Below, piece after piece: positions 1 through 9,100 of a DNA stretch of 64,000 nucleotides; position 1 is the first letter of the stretch; each line of letters starts with the position of its first letter. A model generated the notes under the pieces. That model saw only the letters and a program-made list of their open reading frames with translations. It was not told the DNA's origin and did no database searches. The stretch covers positions 1-64,000 of the forward strand of contig NZ_WUEH01000017.1 of assembly GCF_010468615.1 (NCBI RefSeq), written 5' to 3'. The position numbers and the translations under genes were made by a program. This stretch comes from Pseudodesulfovibrio sp. JC047. GTDB taxonomy: Bacteria; Desulfobacterota; Desulfovibrionia; Desulfovibrionales; Desulfovibrionaceae.

Positions 1-1
1 C

Positions 2-88
2 CATCGACCAAGGAAGAAATTCGGATACAGGACAACCTGGGAAATCATTGAGGAGCAGGGACTTGCCGGGGTGTTAAGTTTGGTTTGA
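2..88 (+). CDS. Transposase C-terminal end (IS30-like), partial
   Basis: The frame is open from the window edge to a TGA at 86-88 and encodes 28 residues. They begin HRPRKKFGYRTTWEI, which resembles the conserved C-terminal block of IS30-type transposases (N/H-RPRK-x-LGY-x-TP). The rest of the element lies outside the window, so completeness and activity cannot be judged. No clear terminal inverted repeat can be assigned, although the AT-rich stretch after the stop would be the place for one. The assignment rests on one short motif. Confidence 0.5.
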   Translation, partial: HRPRKKFGYRTTWEIIEEQGLAGVLSLV

Positions 89-247
89 CAATTTGCCCCA
101 AGCAAAAAGCAAGTCGCCGTAAAGGCGAAACCTTTGAAATAATATCGAATGACTCCCCACCGCGCAGCGCGCAACGCTCAATAAACAAGGAAAGATTGAG
201 CCTTTCTCTTCCCTCTTTTCTTCCTTCTTCAATCAAAAAGAACCACC

Positions 248-631
248 TCACTTCAACCCGATGATACCTCGTTGCCCGAGCGTCTTAATATACGCCGTGA
301 CACTCAACTCAGCCTCACGGGGCTGAACCTCGTACTCGGCGGCGAGTTCAGCAGCAATCCGTTGAACCGACCGCACCCCGTCAATGCGTTGCCAGACAAA
401 TGTCCCAAGTTCATCCAGCTCCACCTGTTTGGTCATGGGCTTCTTGTCCCACATGCCAACCTTCTCGGCCAATCGGCCAAACCAGGGTTTGATCGCCAAC
501 GGATAGGCCAACTGCACCATCTCGCTCGAAAGCTCGACCTCCTCCACGGCATAATTTTTCACCGGCACCATGGACAATGCCTCGGTACGGGAAATGACAG
601 GCTCAGTCGGTTTCTTCTTGAATAAGCGCAT
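248..631 (-). CDS. PqqD-family peptide chaperone-like protein
   Basis: The 127-residue product has a PqqD/RRE-like fold signature in its second half: a KxVELDELGTFVWQRIDG strand-turn, then a helix with AAELAAEYEV and a C-terminal helix ending TLGQRGIIGL. PqqD-type domains bind precursor peptides and deliver them to radical SAM or other modifying enzymes. The ATG at 631 (MRLFKKKP) is preferred over the longer upstream frame because the extra residues are low in similarity to any domain and lie inside the preceding gene. It overlaps the end of the upstream gene by 29 bases, which suggests translational coupling. No radical SAM enzyme or precursor peptide is visible nearby, so the partner is unknown. 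Confidence 0.75.
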   Translation of the reverse strand: MRLFKKKPTEPVISRTEALSMVPVKNYAVEEVELSSEMVQLAYPLAIKPWFGRLAEKVGMWDKKPMTKQVELDELGTFVWQRIDGVRSVQRIAAELAAEYEVQPREAELSVTAYIKTLGQRGIIGLK

Positions 632-1529
632 AGCTCTCACATATTTCGGGAAAAAGTATTGTGGGGACCGAATCTGTCCCAGACGCGCACACAGAGAGAA
701 TGGCGTTTCCCGAATCAGTTTGCCACGCCCGGCCTTGAGAAAAGGACTCGCGACGCATGACCGTGCGAAGCAACGATGTTTTGAGCACGGCATCCCAGCG
801 CACCCCGTGCCCATCGGTTTGAAGGACGGCCACATCCGGCGAATCCGTGACGGTTTCGGCTATCCATTTGGCCAGACTGGTCGAACGCAAAAGAACGGAT
901 GCCGGAGCAAATCGTTCAAAGACAAGCTGTGTACCAGGGCCTTTTCCCGGCGGCACACGATCTGCCATCTTTCCGGAACGGGGCCGCCAATACTGAACGC
1001 GATAATGACCGGGCTGAAAAGAAAAAGTATCCAGAACAAAAGACGCTGGCACCCGCGCAGTCACTCCGAACATGGCCCACGGCAAACTCTTTCCGCCGAA
1101 ATACTCACGAAACGAGGCAAGGACTTTGGCGGCTTGATCTTCGTCAGACGCAGCACGAATGAAGAATTGAACCAAAGCGGCCAACCCGGTCCCGGAATGG
1201 TACACCACGGCTCCAATGCCCCGAACTCCGGGGATCTTCCATATGAAACTGTGCGAACGGAACCCCGACGCAGTCAGCTTTTTCACGGCATCATGCCACG
1301 CCGGCGGAGTCTCGGCATCCGACACCCCGCTGACAGACGCTCCCTTGTGTCCCTTGGTGATCTTTTTGATATGCTTTTCAAAAGAAAATGAACCACGAAC
1401 CCGATTCCACTTGAATTCGCACATAGGGAGCCCGTTCTCGGCAAACGTCAATCCATCCCGCTCGATGGCGGTCGGCTCCCACGAATCCGGCGTAACGATG
1501 CCCACGCCATTCCAGATATAATCAGCCAT
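603..1529 (-). CDS. Conserved-looking hypothetical protein upstream of the PqqD-like gene
   Basis: The 308-residue product has no signal peptide or membrane segment and no motif I recognise. Its N-terminus (MADYIWNGVGIVTPDSWEP) is followed by an alpha/beta region; a segment near residues 105-145 (VVYHSGTGLAALVQFF to VLASFREYF) could be a regular domain. It starts two bases after the stop of the exported-protein gene and its 3' end overlaps the PqqD-like gene, so the three genes form one minus-strand operon. The tight coupling suggests it works with the PqqD-like protein. No function is assigned. Confidence 0.7.
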   Translation of the reverse strand: MADYIWNGVGIVTPDSWEPTAIERDGLTFAENGLPMCEFKWNRVRGSFSFEKHIKKITKGHKGASVSGVSDAETPPAWHDAVKKLTASGFRSHSFIWKIPGVRGIGAVVYHSGTGLAALVQFFIRAASDEDQAAKVLASFREYFGGKSLPWAMFGVTARVPASFVLDTFSFQPGHYRVQYWRPRSGKMADRVPPGKGPGTQLVFERFAPASVLLRSTSLAKWIAETVTDSPDVAVLQTDGHGVRWDAVLKTSLLRTVMRRESFSQGRAWQTDSGNAILSVCASGTDSVPTILFPEICESYALIQEETD

Positions 1530-1531
1530 AC

Positions 1532-2149
1532 CTACCGAGGAATGAACGGAGCCAAGGATTGAACGCGACTTTTTTGGTGCATCTTTTCCGTTTTTTCATC
1601 CATGGCAAGATAGCAGTCCAACTCCTGCTTTTCACGCGTCTTGTGCGTCATCTTGATGGAGACACCAGGGCGCATCTGCGGACTGCGGCTCCACATGAGC
1701 ACAAGTGCGACCTCTTCTTTCTCGTCGTTGGTAAAAAGCCATTGCCAGGCAATAACGTTCTTGAAAGCATCCCCGACATAGGTCGCCGGCTCGCCAAATT
1801 CCTTGACATACCGCTTGTACAAACGATCAAACAATTTCTTGCTTCGGTCATGAAATTTCAATTTGATCCCGACAAGTTCGTGCTTGTGAAGACAATTACC
1901 AAAAATAAGACTGCCACCCCGCACACCGGGAAGCGCGTTGGGTTTAATCATTGCTTCGGATAAGAACGGCGCATCCGAACCCGGGACGGCCTTTTCTAAA
2001 TGACAATATTCAGAATAGGTTGCGACAACATCTCCCAACCTGAACCCCGCAAGCGTGGTCGGGAAGGTGTCACCTGCCAAAGCAGGCACCCATCCGGAAA
2101 AGACACAACACACGAATGCCACGACGATACATACAAACTTCTTTTTCAT
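1532..2149 (-). CDS. Exported hypothetical protein
   Basis: The 205-residue product starts MKKKFVCIVVAFVCCVFSG and reaches an ALAGD cleavage-like site near residue 26, so it is probably exported to the periplasm by Sec. The ATG at 2149 was chosen because it gives a proper signal peptide; the open frame continues upstream but without sensible sequence. The mature part starts FPTTLAGFRLGDVV and has several Cys (for example EYCHLE and FGNCLH), possibly a disulfide. It is the first gene of the operon with the 308-residue protein and the PqqD-like protein. The family was not recognised. Confidence 0.7.
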   Translation of the reverse strand: MKKKFVCIVVAFVCCVFSGWVPALAGDTFPTTLAGFRLGDVVATYSEYCHLEKAVPGSDAPFLSEAMIKPNALPGVRGGSLIFGNCLHKHELVGIKLKFHDRSKKLFDRLYKRYVKEFGEPATYVGDAFKNVIAWQWLFTNDEKEEVALVLMWSRSPQMRPGVSIKMTHKTREKQELDCYLAMDEKTEKMHQKSRVQSLAPFIPR

Positions 2150-2266
2150 TGATTCGACACTGCCTTTTTCAGAATTAGGACTTGTCCACAAGGGAGACAC
2201 TGCTCTATGATTAAACAAGATCGTGACGCTTGGCAAAGGGATAGACGATAAAAAAGGACTGATTGC

Positions 2267-2359
2267 ATGCGCAAGGAAACAACCATGTCGGCCACCAGAC
2301 CCAGTATCTATTACCTGTTGGCCGTTTTTGGCGGCGCACTCTATGGGGGGCGGGTCTGA
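2267..2359 (+). other. In-frame 30-codon extension of the phosphatase gene ending in UGA
   Basis: An ATG at 2267 lies eight bases after an AAGGA ribosome binding site and opens a frame of 30 codons ending in TGA at 2357-2359. The frame is the same as that of the phosphatase whose first downstream ATG is at 2366. The extension contains a hydrophobic run (SIYYLLAVFGGALYG) that continues naturally into the next membrane segment. Either UGA is read as selenocysteine (giving 525 residues with Sec at position 31), or this is a small leader coupled to the downstream start, or a nonsense mutation. The hairpin at 2372-2392 favours the first reading. Confidence 0.55.
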
Positions 2360-2365
2360 CCATTC

Positions 2366-3844
2366 ATGATACAGCTCCCGGTCTGGGAGCTGGGCTTGGT
2401 CATTCTGATTCCCATGGCAACCGCCTTTCTGATCCGCGAGCTGATTCAACGCCGATTGATTGAAAAAGCTCCACAAATTCGCCAAGCATTCTTGCAATTT
2501 AGATTGGATATACTACTTTTCCTTGGTGCGGGTCTCGTTGCCGCGCTCATCCTCCAATTCGGATATAATTTCCCAATCCTCCACAGCGGACTCAAACTCG
2601 CCCTCGCGCTGTTCACCGTGGGATTCTTCGCCGCGCTGGACCTCAGCCTGGAACGGGAACGCACGGTCATTCACATGGCATTGGCCGGAAAAGCCAGCTA
2701 TATCCCGCCGCGCAAACTTTTCCCCATGACGCGCAAATTGTCCTTTGTGGCCACGCTGACGATCTGCCTCATCACCACCATTCTCCTTCTGGTCATCATC
2801 CGGGATGTTCAATGGCTGGCCGATCAGGAGCTGACCATGTCCGCCGTGGGATTTCTCAACCAGTCCGTTCTGGTTGAAATCATTTTCATCATGGCATTTC
2901 TGCTGGTCATGGTCATCAACCTCATCCTGTCCTACACCAAGAATCTTCGGCTGCTCTTTGAGACGGAAACCCACGTTCTCGAAAGCATCGCACAGGGCAA
3001 CCTAACCAAACGCGTTCCCGTCATCACGTCTGATGAGCTGGGGATTATCGCCGCCCATACCAACACCATGATCGGTGCGCTGCGAGAAGGAGTCCGAATG
3101 CGGGAAGGACTCCTCATCGCCAAAGAGGTACAACAGCACTTTCTGCCGTCCGACCAGCCGGAATTCCCGGGGCTGGACATTGCGGGAATCAGTCTTTTTT
3201 CCGACGAAACCGGCGGGGATTTCTACGATTTCATCCCGTGCGACCTCGATGCCTGCGGTCAATTGGCCGTGGTTGTCGGCGATGTCTCGGGCCACGGCAT
3301 CGGGGCGGCCCTGCTCATGACAGCGGCCCGGGCCGTGATTCGACAAAACGCAGCCACACCGGGGTCGGTCACGGAAAACATCGCTCGTGCCAACATCCAC
3401 CTGACACGGGATATCGGTGAAACCGGACGATTCATGACGCTCTTCTTCATGGTCATGGAACCGGCCTCTCACACCGCGACATGGGTCAATGCTGGACACC
3501 AGCACCCATTGATGTACCGGCCACAATCCGACACATTCTCAGAACTCAAAGGCATGGACATTCCTCTTGGAGTGGAACAGGATTGGCAATTCAATGAACA
3601 ATCCATGGACCTGCCCGGTCCGGGAGAGATCATGTTCATCTGCACCGACGGCGTGTGGGAAGCACACAGTCCGTCCGGCGAGATGTTCGGCGGCGACCGC
3701 ATCCGCGACATCATTCGAAACACCACGAAACACGACGCTCAAACCATCATGACAACGATCTGCGACGCAGTGCTCGACTTTGCCGGTCAGGACTTCCGCG
3801 AAGATGATCTGACCCTGGTGGTCATCAAGGGCGTGGAGCCATAA
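2366..3844 (+). CDS. Membrane SpoIIE/PP2C-type serine phosphatase with HAMP domain (RsbU-like)
   Basis: Counting from the ATG at 2366, the 492-residue product has about five membrane segments in residues 5-190, a HAMP-like linker (about 195-250, with ESIAQGNLTKRVPVITSDELG), and a SpoIIE/PP2C phosphatase domain to the C-terminus. Metal-binding acidic motifs are visible: GGDFYDF, GDVSGHG, CTDGVWE and REDDLTLVV. Such enzymes dephosphorylate anti-anti-sigma factors in partner-switching pathways; none of those partners is in the window. The upstream region holds an in-frame extension with a better ribosome binding site, interrupted by one UGA followed by a SECIS-like hairpin, so the true start may be 2267. 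A deacetylase gene follows after six bases. Confidence 0.88.
   Translation: MIQLPVWELGLVILIPMATAFLIRELIQRRLIEKAPQIRQAFLQFRLDILLFLGAGLVAALILQFGYNFPILHSGLKLALALFTVGFFAALDLSLERERTVIHMALAGKASYIPPRKLFPMTRKLSFVATLTICLITTILLLVIIRDVQWLADQELTMSAVGFLNQSVLVEIIFIMAFLLVMVINLILSYTKNLRLLFETETHVLESIAQGNLTKRVPVITSDELGIIAAHTNTMIGALREGVRMREGLLIAKEVQQHFLPSDQPEFPGLDIAGISLFSDETGGDFYDFIPCDLDACGQLAVVVGDVSGHGIGAALLMTAARAVIRQNAATPGSVTENIARANIHLTRDIGETGRFMTLFFMVMEPASHTATWVNAGHQHPLMYRPQSDTFSELKGMDIPLGVEQDWQFNEQSMDLPGPGEIMFICTDGVWEAHSPSGEMFGGDRIRDIIRNTTKHDAQTIMTTICDAVLDFAGQDFREDDLTLVVIKGVEP
2372..2392 (+). promoter_or_regulatory. Candidate bacterial SECIS hairpin
   Basis: Two perfect 8-base arms, CAGCTCCC (2372-2379) and GGGAGCTG (2385-2392), enclose the five-base loop GGTCT. 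The loop starts 20 bases after the in-frame TGA at 2357-2359. A known bacterial SECIS has a stem downstream of UGA, a G in the first two loop positions, and an apical loop roughly 16-37 bases from the UGA; the E. coli fdhF element also has GGUCU at its tip. Chance pairing within the codons for QLPVWELG remains possible. Confidence 0.55.
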
Positions 3845-3850
3845 GACACC

Positions 3851-4624
3851 ATGATCGTCAAAACACACATCGCTTCCCTCTGGCACACACCGTCCCGGGA
3901 CGGACTTCGACGGATCACCGACCTCATCGACGAGGCGCCGGATGACACCGCACTCTTTTTCCGAGCGGATGACGTGGCCGTTCCCGGTGGAAACTGCCGC
4001 CAAATGATGGACCTGTTCATCGCCCACGGTATCCCTCTGCACATGGCCGTGACCCCGGCGTGGCTCACGCAAACCCGTTGGGAAATCCTCAATGGTTGGG
4101 CCGGGGACAGCAATTTGTTCTGCTGGCACCAACACGGCTGGCAACATCGTTCACATCAGACCTCGGGCAAAAAATCAGAATTCGGCGATCACCGGCCCGC
4201 ACAGGACAAGACAGCCGATCTGTTGAAAGGAAAAGAACGCCTCACACACATCATGGGACCAGCGTTCTCACCGGCCTTCACGCCGCCGTGGAACCGATTC
4301 GACGCACAGACGGGCACCGCTCTGGCCGAACTCGGATACACCTGTGTCTCTCGCTCTGCCGGTGAACAGCGCAAGGTGCCGCTTCCGGACAGCCTGCCGG
4401 ACATCCCCATCAACGTGGACCTGCACACCCGAAACGAAGCAGACCCGAAACAGGGATGGACCGCACTGGCCACGGAGTTTCAAACCGCCATCCAGTCGGG
4501 CCGCATAGGCATCATGCTGCACCACCAACGGATGAACCCGGCGGCAATGGCGTTTTTGGACACCTGCCTGCACCACATCAAATCCAACCCCAAAATACAG
4601 TGCATCAGATTCAATACAGCATAA
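3851..4624 (+). CDS. Polysaccharide deacetylase (NodB-like) family protein
   Basis: The 257-residue product has the NodB-fold hallmarks: an acidic FFRADDVAVPGG motif near residue 38, the metal-ligand segment CWHQHGWQHRSH near residue 94, and a C-terminal LHHQRM motif. Enzymes of this family remove N-acetyl groups from polysaccharides; some members act on other amides. There is no signal peptide, so the protein is probably cytoplasmic, unlike cell wall deacetylases. It starts six bases after the phosphatase gene and is probably co-transcribed with it. A promoter begins the next operon soon after its stop. Confidence 0.75.
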   Translation: MIVKTHIASLWHTPSRDGLRRITDLIDEAPDDTALFFRADDVAVPGGNCRQMMDLFIAHGIPLHMAVTPAWLTQTRWEILNGWAGDSNLFCWHQHGWQHRSHQTSGKKSEFGDHRPAQDKTADLLKGKERLTHIMGPAFSPAFTPPWNRFDAQTGTALAELGYTCVSRSAGEQRKVPLPDSLPDIPINVDLHTRNEADPKQGWTALATEFQTAIQSGRIGIMLHHQRMNPAAMAFLDTCLHHIKSNPKIQCIRFNTA

Positions 4625-4670
4625 AACCACGCTTTTTCAATAAAATCATCCCAGCGGAGTCCATTTCACC

Positions 4671-4699
4671 TTGTCATGAATACGGGTTGCGCCTAGTAT
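4671..4699 (+). promoter_or_regulatory. Sigma-70-type promoter of the FtsX/OPT-like operon
   Basis: TTGTCA at 4671-4676 and TAGTAT at 4694-4699 are separated by exactly 17 bases. Each box matches the consensus at five of six positions. The start of transcription would be near 4706, about 35 bases before the first ATG of the operon at 4741. Confidence 0.6.
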
Positions 4700-4740
4700 G
4701 AGAGGAAGTATATATTTATTCGCGAATTCGAAGGAAGCCT

Positions 4741-5412
4741 ATGCACATTCCTGCTGAGAAGGTTGATCGCCTTATCTCGCTCCCTTTCTCCAAATCGGTG
4801 GAGATCAGTTTCAAAAGCCTGAAGGTCCGTTTTTTCCGCTCCATGATTACGGTCTCCAGTCTGGTCCTTGCCGTGTCGTTTCTCAGTTTCGTGCTGGTCA
4901 ATCTGGACATTGCCACCGGACTGCTCACGCATAACGGCAAAGACGCGGCCCGGACACTGCTCCAGGCGGGCTATGACGTGGATGCCGCACAGGGCGTGGT
5001 CACCATGTCCGCCAAAGAACGCTGGATCGTCATTCTTTCCCTGCTGGTCTGCACGGTCGGCATCATCAACGCGCAACTCATGTCCGTGACCGAACGTTTT
5101 TCCGAAATCGGCGTCATGAAATGTCTCGGCGCGCTGGACTCGATGATCCTGCGCATATTTCTTCTGGAAGCGGGGATGCAGGGGTTGGCCGGAGCCAGTC
5201 TCGGCGCATTGCTCGGCGGCGCGATTTCCCTGCTGGTCGGCATTGCCCGATTCGGTCTCTCCGCGATTCAGGATATTTCCCTTATCTCCATGCTTGGTTC
5301 AATGGGAATGGCCACCCTCGGAGGGTGTCTTCTCAGCCTGCTCGGCGTCTTGTATCCAGCCCTGTTGGCGGCGCGCATGGACCCTATCAATGCCATGCGG
5401 GCAGAGCATTAA
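4741..5412 (+). CDS. Short FtsX-like ABC transporter permease
   Basis: The 223-residue product has a four-helix MacB/FtsX permease core: a first membrane segment (about 34-56, MITVSSLVLAVSFLSFVLV), a short periplasmic loop (about 60-95) and three C-terminal helices starting at WIVILSLLVCTVGIINAQ. The cytoplasmic coupling segment ERFSEIGVMKCLGA and the ending PALLAARMDPINAMR are typical of FtsX-type permeases. It is much shorter than MacB (about 650) because the large periplasmic domain is almost absent. It starts the operon with the ATPase and the 1632-residue permease, with which it could form an asymmetric transporter. Confidence 0.85.
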   Translation: MHIPAEKVDRLISLPFSKSVEISFKSLKVRFFRSMITVSSLVLAVSFLSFVLVNLDIATGLLTHNGKDAARTLLQAGYDVDAAQGVVTMSAKERWIVILSLLVCTVGIINAQLMSVTERFSEIGVMKCLGALDSMILRIFLLEAGMQGLAGASLGALLGGAISLLVGIARFGLSAIQDISLISMLGSMGMATLGGCLLSLLGVLYPALLAARMDPINAMRAEH

Positions 5413-5421
5413 AGGAGGACC

Positions 5422-6192
5422 ATGAGCGAAAAAAAACGCACCATTGTCCGTGTTATCGGCGTGACCAAGACCTTCACCATGGGAAAGGTCGACTTGCAGG
5501 CCCTCAAAGGAGTGGATCTGGAAATCTTCGCCGGAGAATACATTTCCATCATGGGACCATCCGGATCGGGGAAGTCCACACTTTTCAACATGATTGGCGG
5601 TCTGGACAAACCCACGGACGGCAAGGTTTTCATCGATGAAGTGGATATTTCCCAACTCGACGCCTTTGAACTGGCCTGGCTGCGCAACCGAAAAATCGGC
5701 TACATCTTCCAGACCTTCAATTTGATTCCTGTCATGACCGCCCTTGAGAACGTCACCCTGCCCATGACCTTTGCCGGAATGAATGCGGATGATGCTCAGG
5801 ACAAAGGAATCGAGCTGCTCGAACTGGTCGGACTGGGCAAACGATTTCAACACAAGCCGCTGGAATTGTCCGGCGGCCAGCAGCAGCGTGTGGCTGTGGC
5901 CCGCTCATTGGCCAACGATCCCTCCATCATTCTGGCGGATGAACCCACGGGCAATCTCGATCTGTCCACGGGCGAAGAAATCATCGATCTGTTGCAAATG
6001 CTCTCGGTGGAACGTGGTGTCACTGTGATCTCCGCCACCCACGATTACAAGATGCTCAATGTCTCCGACCGGGTGGTGTGGGTCCGGGACGGACAGGTTG
6101 ACCGCGTGGAAAAACGGGAAGAACTGGATATCACCATCGGCGGCATTGGCGACAAGCTCACTGGTCGGTCTCACGACGAGGAAAGGGCCTGA
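5422..6192 (+). CDS. ABC transporter ATPase (LolD/MacB type)
   Basis: The 256-residue ATPase has all expected motifs: Walker [10 protein letters not shown] (about 48-56), Q-loop [18 protein letters not shown], signature LSGGQQQR, Walker [13 protein letters not shown] and switch histidine SATHD. The [15 protein letters not shown] segment places it with LolD/FtsE/MacB-type ATPases, which drive mechanotransmission permeases rather than substrate translocation. An AAAGGAGG ribosome binding site precedes the ATG. It lies between two FtsX-type permeases, 9 bases after the first and 3 bases before the second, and presumably energises both. Confidence 0.92.
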   Translation: MSEKKRTIVRVIGVTKTFTMGKVDLQALKGVDLEIFAGEYISIMGPSGSGKSTLFNMIGGLDKPTDGKVFIDEVDISQLDAFELAWLRNRKIGYIFQTFNLIPVMTALENVTLPMTFAGMNADDAQDKGIELLELVGLGKRFQHKPLELSGGQQQRVAVARSLANDPSIILADEPTGNLDLSTGEEIIDLLQMLSVERGVTVISATHDYKMLNVSDRVVWVRDGQVDRVEKREELDITIGGIGDKLTGRSHDEERA

Positions 6193-6195
6193 TTC

Positions 6196-9100
6196 ATGAA
6201 ACGCTCAGGACTGACCATATTTATCTGCATCGCCCTGAGCCTTGTGTGGACTCTTCCTGCCATGGCAACCGGCGCGGATTTTCTCCGCCGACTCACCACC
6301 ATCGAGGACCGATCCACCGGATCGCCCGGAGCGGCCAAGGCTGCGGACATGGTGGAAGCAAAGCTCAAAGCCCTGTTGCCCGATGCCACCGTGGGACGCC
6401 ACTCGTTCCATGTCCCGGTCCCGATCAAGATGGGGGCACAACTGACCCTGAAGGAATCAGGGCGGACCATCGAACTCAGACAATTTCAGGCCAATGCACT
6501 CTCTCCCGGCGCGATATCGCCACCGGGAATAACCGGCCCACTGCTCTATGTGGGATCGGGGCGAGTCTCGGACTTCAACGGGCTGGACGTCCACGGGGCC
6601 ATTGTTCTCATGGACATGGATTCCGGCAAAAACTGGAACAACGCGGCCATGCTCGGTGCCCGAGGGCTTGTGTTCATCGGGCAAGGAGGCGACGGAGGCC
6701 GCACGCCCCGCGCCCTGTTTGAAAGCAAATTCGAACTGACCCCAGTCGATTTCCCAACATTCTGGCTCGCCCGGGAACACGCCAATTCACTGCTGGGCAC
6801 GGGATTCACCCGCAAAGGTCCTCGACATCTCGGAACCACCACCCTCACGTCCAAGGCGGCATGGCGCACTGTCCCGGCCGACACCATCTATTGTCGAATT
6901 CAAGGCAGCGACCCGGAACTCTCGCAACAAACCGTCAGCATCGAAGCATTCTACACCGCCACCGCACTGGTGGATGGTCACGCCCCGGGCGCGGATGAAG
7001 GCGCGTCCATCGCCGCACTGATTGATGCAGCGGCCCATTTTGCCAAAGCCCCTCCCAAACGGTCTGTCCTGTTGGTAGCCACGGCTGGCAAATCCTCGGC
7101 ACGGGCGGGAATGCGAGAATTCACCTATGCCTTGGTCACCCCAAAAAAACGACTTGAACGCCACAAAGAAACCATTCAAACGCGGCTCGCCTCGACCGGA
7201 CGCAGTCTCGATCTCCTCCGTGAAGACTCTCCGTTATCCGAAAAAACGCTGATGAACGCCGACGACCGGACACTTCTCAAGACCGCGCTCAAGAGTGTTG
7301 TCCGCAATCAGGAAGACGACATCACCAAGGAGTTGATGCGATTGCGACTCCTCGAACAACAAGGAGCCTCGGCCACTCAGGACACCCAGGACCGTCAGCG
7401 TCACATTCACCAACTCGCCAGTGACCGCATGGTGTTGAAACGGCTCAACTGGATCAACTCCACGGTCGCGGATTTTCCACTGTCCGCATCGGAACGCACC
7501 ACGCTGACCACCTTTGTCCCATCAGCGATCCTGCACGAAACCGCCATTCTCGAAGAGACTTCCGGCACACTCAAGGATATCAATTCGACCCTGACCCTGC
7601 GGGAAACCATCGAAGACGCGCCCATTGTCGCCCATATTTCCCTTTTCCTGTCCAGCCACGGCAATGGCATCGGCGGCTTTGACAAGGGATGGCTCATCGA
7701 CCTCAAACCAACGGTCAACCGGACCGCCTTTTTCCGGCCGCTGGACACGGTCATGAAAAACGCCGTCAAACAACTTGAGACTGAGCAAAACGATATCGCG
7801 GCCCTGTTCACCGACACGCTCCGTCCCGGGAAACGGGCGTGGCAAAGTTATCTGCCAGACACCCCTGAACTGGGCGGCGAACCCATGGCCCTCGCGGGAT
7901 TTCCGGGATTCACCCTGACGACGGTCCACGATGTCCGACCAGCCTGGGGCACGCCGTATGACACCCTCAATCGGGTCAACTTCGCTTTTCTGCACAAACA
8001 GACACAGCTCGTGCTCACCCTGCTCGACGCCATAACCACTGAACCAATTGCCGATGCGGGCAAACGGAACAAGAACCAATTCGTCACCATTCAGGGCCGG
8101 GCCAACCTGCTCAGAAAGGGCGAGATCTTCCCGGACCGTCCCGGCACTGGACTGGTCGTCCTCGCCTTTCAGTGGAAAACACGCAATTACGGCATGGTCG
8201 ATACGCAGGGAAACGTCCGTATTCCGGGCCTTGCCAGCAAGAAAGTCAGCTACCACAAGGCTGTACTCGAAGCATTCAAATTCAACGAAGACAGCGGATT
8301 GGCAGAATGGGCGATAAACAAGCCCAAAACCGGCAAGGCCGCCTATCGTATCAAGTTGAAGCGGGCAGAACAGGCCACGGACCTCATCCTGTTCAACTGC
8401 ACCCAGACCTCGCTGTTCAATATGTTTGATCCACGAACCTTCAAATTTCTTTATCGTCCCACCCTCATTGATGGCCGCACCGAAGCCCCGCCGGTCAGCT
8501 TCTGGTACAGTCGACTGGATACCCGGACCTCGACACTGGGCACACTTTTTCTCGAACCGGACACGCCCATCAAGCTGACCTTGTCCGACACAGTACTGGA
8601 CAAGAAAGTCCTACTTTTGAACACCGATAAAACCCATCCTCAGGGGCTAGGATTCATCGCCCGACAATGGCCGGTCATCCCCATGACCGAATTCCAGGCC
8701 GCCAAGGACATGTGGGGACTGCTCGGACCGCGCATCGACAATCTGGAAGACAAAGGCATCATCAATGAGCGCATCAGAGACCTGCGCCGTCAGGGTGATG
8801 AAGATCTTGCCAACGCCATTCACTACAAGGCCGAAAAGCAGTGGGACAAATTCGTGGAATCGGCTCGGTCCTCACTCTCCAAGGCAAGCCGGGTCTATAA
8901 TGATGTGGACAAGACCCAAAAGGATGTCCTGTTCGGCGTGCTGTTCTATGTGGCCCTGTTCGTGCCATTTGCCTATTGCATGGAACGACTCTTCTTCTCC
9001 TTCGTGGACATCAAGAAACGCATTGTCGCCTTCCTCGGCTTCCTCACTCTGATCATCGGGGTGATCTCGTTCGTCCATCCCGCGTTTCAGCTCACCTATT

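Noticed and set aside
1532-2497. A 321-codon version of the exported-protein gene
   Set aside because: The first 116 residues overlap the promoter and start of the divergent phosphatase gene and show no domain; the ATG at 2149 gives a clean signal peptide.
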